Shown piece by piece: positions 44,552 to 45,831 of a DNA stretch of 45,831 nt. The notes beneath the pieces are model-generated. The model worked only from the letters and a program-made list of their open reading frames with translations. It had not been told where the DNA came from and made no database searches. The position numbers were made by a program, and so were the translations under genes. Source of the DNA: Trichosporon coremiiforme (taxonomy: Eukaryota > Basidiomycota > Tremellomycetes > Trichosporonales > Trichosporonaceae); NCBI GenBank assembly GCA_039545355.1, contig BCJJ01000063.1, forward strand, positions 1 to 45,831, written 5' to 3'. Numbering within the stretch: the first letter of the stretch is position 1; every line of letters begins with the position of its first letter.

Positions 44552-45239
44552 TTTCGAACAACCGCTCTAGAAACTCGGGACGCTGTTAGAAGAAGACAGG
44601 GGGGAGACAACAGGACACTAGTTCTAAACAGTGAACGAGCACATGCGCCAAGTGATGTAACGGTGTAAAAGGTAGAAGTCTTGTTCCGCTCTGTCGAGAC
44701 GCGAACAAGGTGCACACTCAATGAACACGCGATGGGCGTCGAAATAAACCGTCGGGCGCGTGTGGATGGAGCGAAGGGACCGTTGGTGTGAAGTGGGCGA
44801 CGCGTCTGATCCAGCGTTGATCGATACACTTGACACGAGCACTAGGCGTGGGGGTTAACGAGTAACGATGGCGGGCAAGAAGAGGGGTAAGGGCGATTGG
44901 CAGGCGCGCTTGTTGGGGAAGTGAAGAACTCTAAAAAGGTCGATGGTTGCAGTGTCCAGTCGGCAGTGTCGATGGGCTGCAACGAGAAAGAAAGAGAAGA
45001 TGGAAACCGGGAAGAAGCGGACAGAGGTCGAAGCTGAAGACTGAAGGTGAAGCGGTGAAGGCGAAAGGGGCAGGGGAGGGACAACGGAAGGAATCAAGAA
45101 CGAGCGTGGACGTGCGAGGGTCGCAAGGGATTGCTGGCGCACTGGGAGGATGTTGTCGGTTGGGAGGACGGGGGAGGAGGGAGGGGAGGGAGGTCGGCCG
45201 TCGATGTCGAGACGTCGGGCGATGGAGTTTTGGATGAGA

Positions 45240-45355
45240 TGAGTGACGAGAAAGAGAGGAGGAGAGAGGGAGACGGAAAGAGGAGAGGAGAGGAGAGGAA
45301 AGAGACGACGAGGAGGAGAGAGAGGGAGTGAGTGAATGAGAGGGGGGGAGAGGCG
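45240..45355 (+). repeat. Polypurine (GA-rich) tract
   Basis: Over 110 bases of almost pure A and G on the + strand, with GAGGAGA and GGAGA sub-repeats, hence polypyrimidine on the mucin coding strand. Such tracts can form triplex DNA and often mark basidiomycete promoters. Confidence 0.75.
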
Positions 45356-45773
45356 ACGCAGCGGGGTGCGCAGTGTGCGGCGGTGGTGCCGGGTTGGGTG
45401 GTGGGTGCAGGGGCAGGGGGAGGGCAGAAGGGTAGGAAGGGTGAAGGGAGGAAGCAGGTTGACGCCTGCAGGACTGTCCGCAGAGAGAAGTGTCTCGGTT
45501 AGGCCGTTAGGATTTCAAGTGCCAGGTCTAGCCCGCGTTGGTAGAGTCAATCAAGGTGTGACTGGGGCAGCGACGTAGCGAAAAGCACCAGCCATGGGCA
45601 ATGGGCCGGGAGAACGTCCAAGGGTCCACCCATCCCCAGGGATAACCCTTCCCCCTGCCCTGCGCGAGAGCAGCCGGGGGATCCTCGCCATCCTGCATCC
45701 AGCCAGGCGAGCCAGACTCACACCCAGACTGCGGCCACCTCCTGGCTGGCTGCAGGCTGGTTGGTCGATGCGT

Positions 45774-45831
45774 CTGTTGGCTGTTGGCTGTGGCTGTTGG
45801 CTGTTGGCTGTTGGCTGTTGGCTGTTGGCTG
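45774..45831 (+). repeat. CTGTTGG heptamer tandem repeat, cut by the window edge
   Basis: About eight head-to-tail copies of CTGTTGG, one shortened to CTGTGG, run to the last base, so the true array length is unknown. It is non-coding as far as visible. Confidence 0.9.

Larger units (their letters stand above)
44552..45831 (-). promoter_or_regulatory. Upstream region of the mucin gene
   Basis: About 1.3 kb to the window edge, pyrimidine-rich on the coding (minus) strand. A 6-codon uORF (ATG at 44644, stop at 44624) lies 70 bases before the start and would be in the leader if transcription begins upstream of it. A CTAACAG at about 44584-44590 looks like a 3' splice site, but no GTGAGT/GTAAGT donor is seen. 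No further gene is recognised. Confidence 0.4.

Noticed and set aside
44584..44590. Possible 5' UTR intron acceptor before the mucin start
   Set aside because: CTAACAG is a good acceptor, but no matching GTGAGT or GTAAGT donor was found upstream.

Overview
This is a GC-rich nuclear fragment of a fungus, almost certainly a basidiomycete and probably a Tremellomycete (Trichosporonales-like; the order is inference). The evidence is a set of intron-rich protein genes with very short introns (33-133 nt), GTGAGT-type donors, a CTGAC branch site next to the acceptor, strong G/C preference at third codon positions, and fungal-specific families (Pho85-type cyclin, Yor1-type ABC exporter, Erg24, Dip1/Ldb17, an Msb2-type mucin). 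No bacterial, viral, rRNA, tRNA, CRISPR or intact transposon feature was recognised.

Layout. 1-6321: no convincing gene; simple repeats and a near-pure 69-base G tract. 6322-7447 (+): Pcl1/2-type cyclin. 7448-14092: another gene-free stretch with one candidate small exon near 9.4 kb. 14093-19175 (-): Yor1-like ABCC transporter with a 24-nt microexon. 19176-21007: divergent upstream region. 21008-22548 (+): ERG24, C-14 sterol reductase. 22914-26697 (+): Rad9/Crb2/53BP1-type checkpoint mediator (Tudor plus two BRCT). 27104-30216 (-): CLIP-170-type CAP-Gly protein. 31430-33334 (+): von Willebrand A-domain protein with nine exons. 33629-35701 (-): F-box-like protein. 36361-38545 (-): Dip1/Ldb17 (SPIN90 family). 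40075-44551 (-): very long Ser/Thr/Pro-rich membrane mucin, probably Msb2. 44552-45831: its upstream region, polypurine on the + strand, ending in a 7-base tandem repeat.

Splice structures were built by hand by joining exons where reading frame, donor, branch site and family similarity agree; every multi-exon model gives a total divisible by three. Several genes serve polarised growth and the cell surface (cyclin, CLIP-170, Dip1, Msb2), and ERG24 and the ABC exporter are divergently arranged. These groupings are suggestive only; I see no operon-like or biosynthetic cluster and no clearly new multi-gene system. The most interesting observations are the uniform, compressed 3' splice sites, a possible splicing switch at the N-terminus of the checkpoint mediator, a microexon, NAGNAG acceptors, a peptide-level conserved octapeptide repeat, and the two large gene-free islands around the cyclin gene.
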